This document shows, one piece after another, positions 60,952 through 64,000 of a stretch of DNA of 64,000 bases. Within the stretch, counting starts at the first letter, position 1. Each line of letters opens with the position of its first letter. Source of the DNA: Brachyhypopomus gauderio (taxonomy: Eukaryota; Chordata; Actinopteri; Gymnotiformes; Hypopomidae); NCBI RefSeq assembly GCF_052324685.1, contig NW_027506895.1:396001-460000 (forward strand), in the 5' to 3' direction. Below the pieces are notes generated by a model. That model saw only the letters and a list, made by a program, of their open reading frames with translations. It ran no database searches and was not told where the DNA came from. A program made the position numbers and the translations under genes.

Positions 60952-63900
60952 GTTAGTGTCACATCATCTAGAGCGAGGGAGCGTTCTCCACCACTCTGAT
61001 TCTGAGAGACCAGGTTAGTGTCACATCATCTAGAGCGAGGCAGCGTTCTCCACCACTCTGATTCTGAGAGACCAGGTTAGTGTCACATCATCTAGAGCGA
61101 GGGAGCGTTCTCCACCACTCTGATTCTGAGAGACCAGGTTAGTGTCACATCATCTAGAGCGAGGGAGCGTTCTCCACCACTCTGATTCTGAGAGACCAGG
61201 TTAGTGTCACATCATCTAGAGCGAGGGAGCGTTCTCCACCACTCTGATTCTGAGAGACCAGGTTAGTGTCACATCATCTAGAGCGAGGGAGCGTTCTCCA
61301 CCACTCTGATTCTGAGAGACCAGGTTAGTGTCACATCATCTAGAGCGAGGGAGCGTTCTCCACCACTCTGATTCTGAGAGACCAGGTTAGTGTCACATCA
61401 TCTAGAGCGAGGGAGCGTTCTCCACCACTCTGATTCTGAGAGACCAGGTTAGTGTCACATCATCTAGAGCGAGGCAGCGTTCTCCACCACTCTGATTCTG
61501 AGAGACCAGGTTAGTGTCACATCATCTAGAGCGAGGGAGCGTTCTCCACCACTCTGATTCTGAGAGACCAGGTTAGTGTCACATCATCTAGAGCGAGGGA
61601 GCGTTCTCCACCACTCTGATTCTGAGAGACCAGGTTAGTGTCACATCATCTAGAGCGAGGGAGCGTTCTCCACCACTCTGATTCTGAGAGACCAGGTTAG
61701 TGTCACATCATCTAGAGCGAGGGAGCGTTCTCCACCACTCTGATTCTGAGAGACCAGGTTAGTGTCACATCATCTAGAGCGAGGGAGCGTTCTCCACCAC
61801 TCTGATTCTGAGAGACCAGGTTAGTGTCACATCATCTAGAGCGAGGGAGCGTTCTCCACCACTCTGATTCTGAGAGACCAGGTTAGTGTCACATCATCTA
61901 GAGCGAGGGAGCGTTCTCCACCACTCTGATTCTGAGAGACCAGGTTAGTGTCACATCATCTAGAGCGAGGGAGCGTTCTCCACCACTCTGATTCTGAGAG
62001 ACCAGGTTAGTGTCACATCATCTAGAGCGAGGGAGCGTTCTCCACCACTCTGATTCTGAGAGACCAGGTTAGTGTCACATCATCTAGAGCGAGGGAGCGT
62101 TCTCCACCACTCTGATTCTGAGAGACCAGGTTAGTGTCACATCATCTAGAGCGAGGGAGCGTTCTCCACCACTCTGATTCTGAGAGACCAGGTTAGTGTC
62201 ACATCATCTAGAGCGAGGGAGCGTTCTCCACCACTCTGATTCTGAGAGACCAGGTTAGTGTCACATCATCTAGAGCGAGGGAGCGTTCTCCACCACTCTG
62301 ATTCTGAGAGACCAGGTTAGTGTCACATCATCTAGAGCGAGGGAGCGTTCTCCACCACTCTGATTCTGAGAGACCAGGTTAGTGTCACATCATCTAGAGC
62401 GAGGGAGCGTTCTCCACCACTCTGATTCTGAGAGACCAGGTTAGTGTCACATCATCTAGAGCGAGGGAGCGTTCTCCACCACTCTGATTCTGAGAGACCA
62501 GGTTAGTGTCACATCATCTAGAGCGAGGGAGCGTTCTCCACCACTCTGATTCTGAGAGACCAGGTTAGTGTCACATCATCTAGAGCGAGGGAGCGTTCTC
62601 CACACCACTCTGATTCTGAGAGACCAGGTTAGTGTCACATCATCTAGAGCGAGGGAGCGTTCTCCACACCACTGCTTCTGAGAGACCAGGTTAGTGTCAC
62701 ATCATCTAGAGCGAGGGAGCGTTCTCCACACCACTCTGATTCTGAGAGACCAGGTTAGTGTCACATCATCTAGAGCGAGGGAGCGTTCTCCACACCACTG
62801 CTTCTGAGAGACCAGGTTAGTGTCACATCATCTAGAGCGAGGGAGCGTTCTCCACCACTCTGATTCTGAGAGACCAGGTTAGTGTCACATCATCTAGAGC
62901 GAGGGAGCGTTCTCCACACCACTGCTTCTGAGAGACCAGGTTAGTGTCACATCATCTAGAGCGAGGGAGCGTTCTCCACACCACTCTGATTCTGAGAGAC
63001 CAGGTTAGTGTCACATCATCTAGAGCGAGGGAGCGTTCTCCACACCACTGCTTCTGAGAGACCAGGTTAGTGTCACATCATCTAGAGCGAGGGAGCGTTC
63101 TCCACACCACTGCTTCTGAGAGACCAGGTTAGTGTCACATCATCTAGAGCGAGGGAGCGTTCTCCACCACTCTGATTCTGAGAGACCAGGTTAGTGTCAC
63201 ATCATCTAGAGCGAGGGAGCGTTCTCCACCACTCTGATTCTGAGAGACCAGGTTAGTGTCACATCATCTAGAGCGAGGGAGCGTTCTCCACCACTCTGAT
63301 TCTGAGAGACCAGGTTAGTGTCACATCATCTAGAGCGAGGGAGCGTTCTCCACCACTCTGATTCTGAGAGACCAGGTTAGTGTCACATCATCTAGAGCGA
63401 GGGAGCGTTCTCCACCACTCTGATTCTGAGAGACCAGGTTAGTGTCACATCATCTAGAGCGAGGGAGCGTTCTCCACCACTCTGATTCTGAGAGACCAGG
63501 TTAGTGTCACATCATCTAGAGCGAGGGAGCGTTCTCCACACCACTCTGATTCTGAGAGACCAGGTTAGTGTCACATCATCTAGAGCGAGGGAGCGTTCTC
63601 CACCACTCTGATTCTGAGAGACCAGGTTAGTGTCACATCATCTAGAGCGAGGGAGCGTTCTCCACCACTCTGATTCTGAGAGACCAGGTTAGTGTCACAT
63701 CATCTAGAGCGAGGGAGCGTTCTCCACCACTCTGATTCTGAGAGACCAGGTTAGTGTCACATCATCTAGAGCGAGGGAGCGTTCTCCACCACTCTGATTC
63801 TGAGAGACCAGGTTAGTGTCACATCATCTAGAGCTAGGGAGCGTTCTCCACACCACTCTGATTCTGAGAGACCAGGTTAGTGTCACATCATCTAGAGCGA

Positions 63901-64000
63901 GGGAGCGTTCTCCACCACTCTGATTCTGAGAGACCAGGTTAGTGTCACATCATCTAGAGCGAGGGAGCGTTCTCCACCACTCTGATTCTGAGAGACCAGG
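60940..64000. repeat. 62-bp satellite-like array carrying the fkbp15 exon 24 splice donor, about 49 units
   Basis: The unit contains GAGAGACCAG|GTTAGTGTCA, identical to the last bases of exon 24 plus its donor, then about 50 bases of intron. The first donor is at 60952, the second at 61014 and so on every 62 bp to the window end. Copies are nearly identical. Variants are a 64-bp form with CCACACCACTCTG, a form with ACCACTGCTTCTG (mostly 62.58-63.12 kb), GAGGCAGCG in two units near 61.04 and 61.47 kb, and GAGCTAGGG near 63.83 kb. The array runs off the window, so its length is unknown. Confidence 0.97.

Overview
The window is vertebrate nuclear DNA, almost certainly from a teleost fish. The genes are split by GT-AG introns, CA/GT and GA/CT microsatellites are very abundant, a decayed Tc1-like transposon is present, and every gene recognised has vertebrate domain architecture. 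The species cannot be fixed from sequence alone. Most long open frames here are microsatellites or minisatellites read as protein. The real coding content is six genes, whose splice sites and phases I traced by hand.

Layout. 1-4.6 kb: intergenic, simple repeats and a CpG-rich patch. 4.77-7.50 kb (+): complete four-exon beta-tubulin (445 aa, tubb4b-like). 8.63-9.57 kb (-): two-exon Bcl-2 family gene (201 aa, probably bcl2l16/Bcl-wav). 9.6-27.8 kb: no gene recognised; it holds microsatellites, minisatellites, a dead Tc1 element (17.4-18.3 kb) and an AT-rich block full of TAATTA sites (25.8-26.9 kb) that looks like conserved regulatory DNA. 28.5-32.7 kb (-): lmo4, including a TATA-driven non-coding first exon and a last exon that codes only for Val-Cys-stop. 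36.0-39.1 kb (-): five-exon matricellular gene of the CCN1/CYR61 type. 39.6-41.5 kb: two unrelated minisatellites, both with 18-bp units. 41.5-46.0 kb: mostly non-coding. 46.3-49.5 kb (-): eight-exon gene that I match to human C9orf43. 50.25 kb to the window end (+): fkbp15, 24 exons (843 codons) seen, with its 3' part beyond the window.

Gene relationships. c9orf43-like and fkbp15 diverge from a 748-bp shared promoter region with a near-perfect RFX X-box. lmo4 and ccn1 lie close together, as on human 1p22. FKBP15 and C9orf43 are both on human 9q32.

Most unusual feature. Tandem repeats are tied to splice sites. In fkbp15 the ends of two consecutive exons, together with their 5' splice sites, have been copied into tandem arrays: six extra copies after exon 23, and about 49 near-identical 62-bp units after exon 24 that run off the window end. 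Many 3' splice sites in fkbp15, lmo4, the c9orf43-like gene and bcl2l16 are preceded directly by (GT)n or (CT)n tracts.
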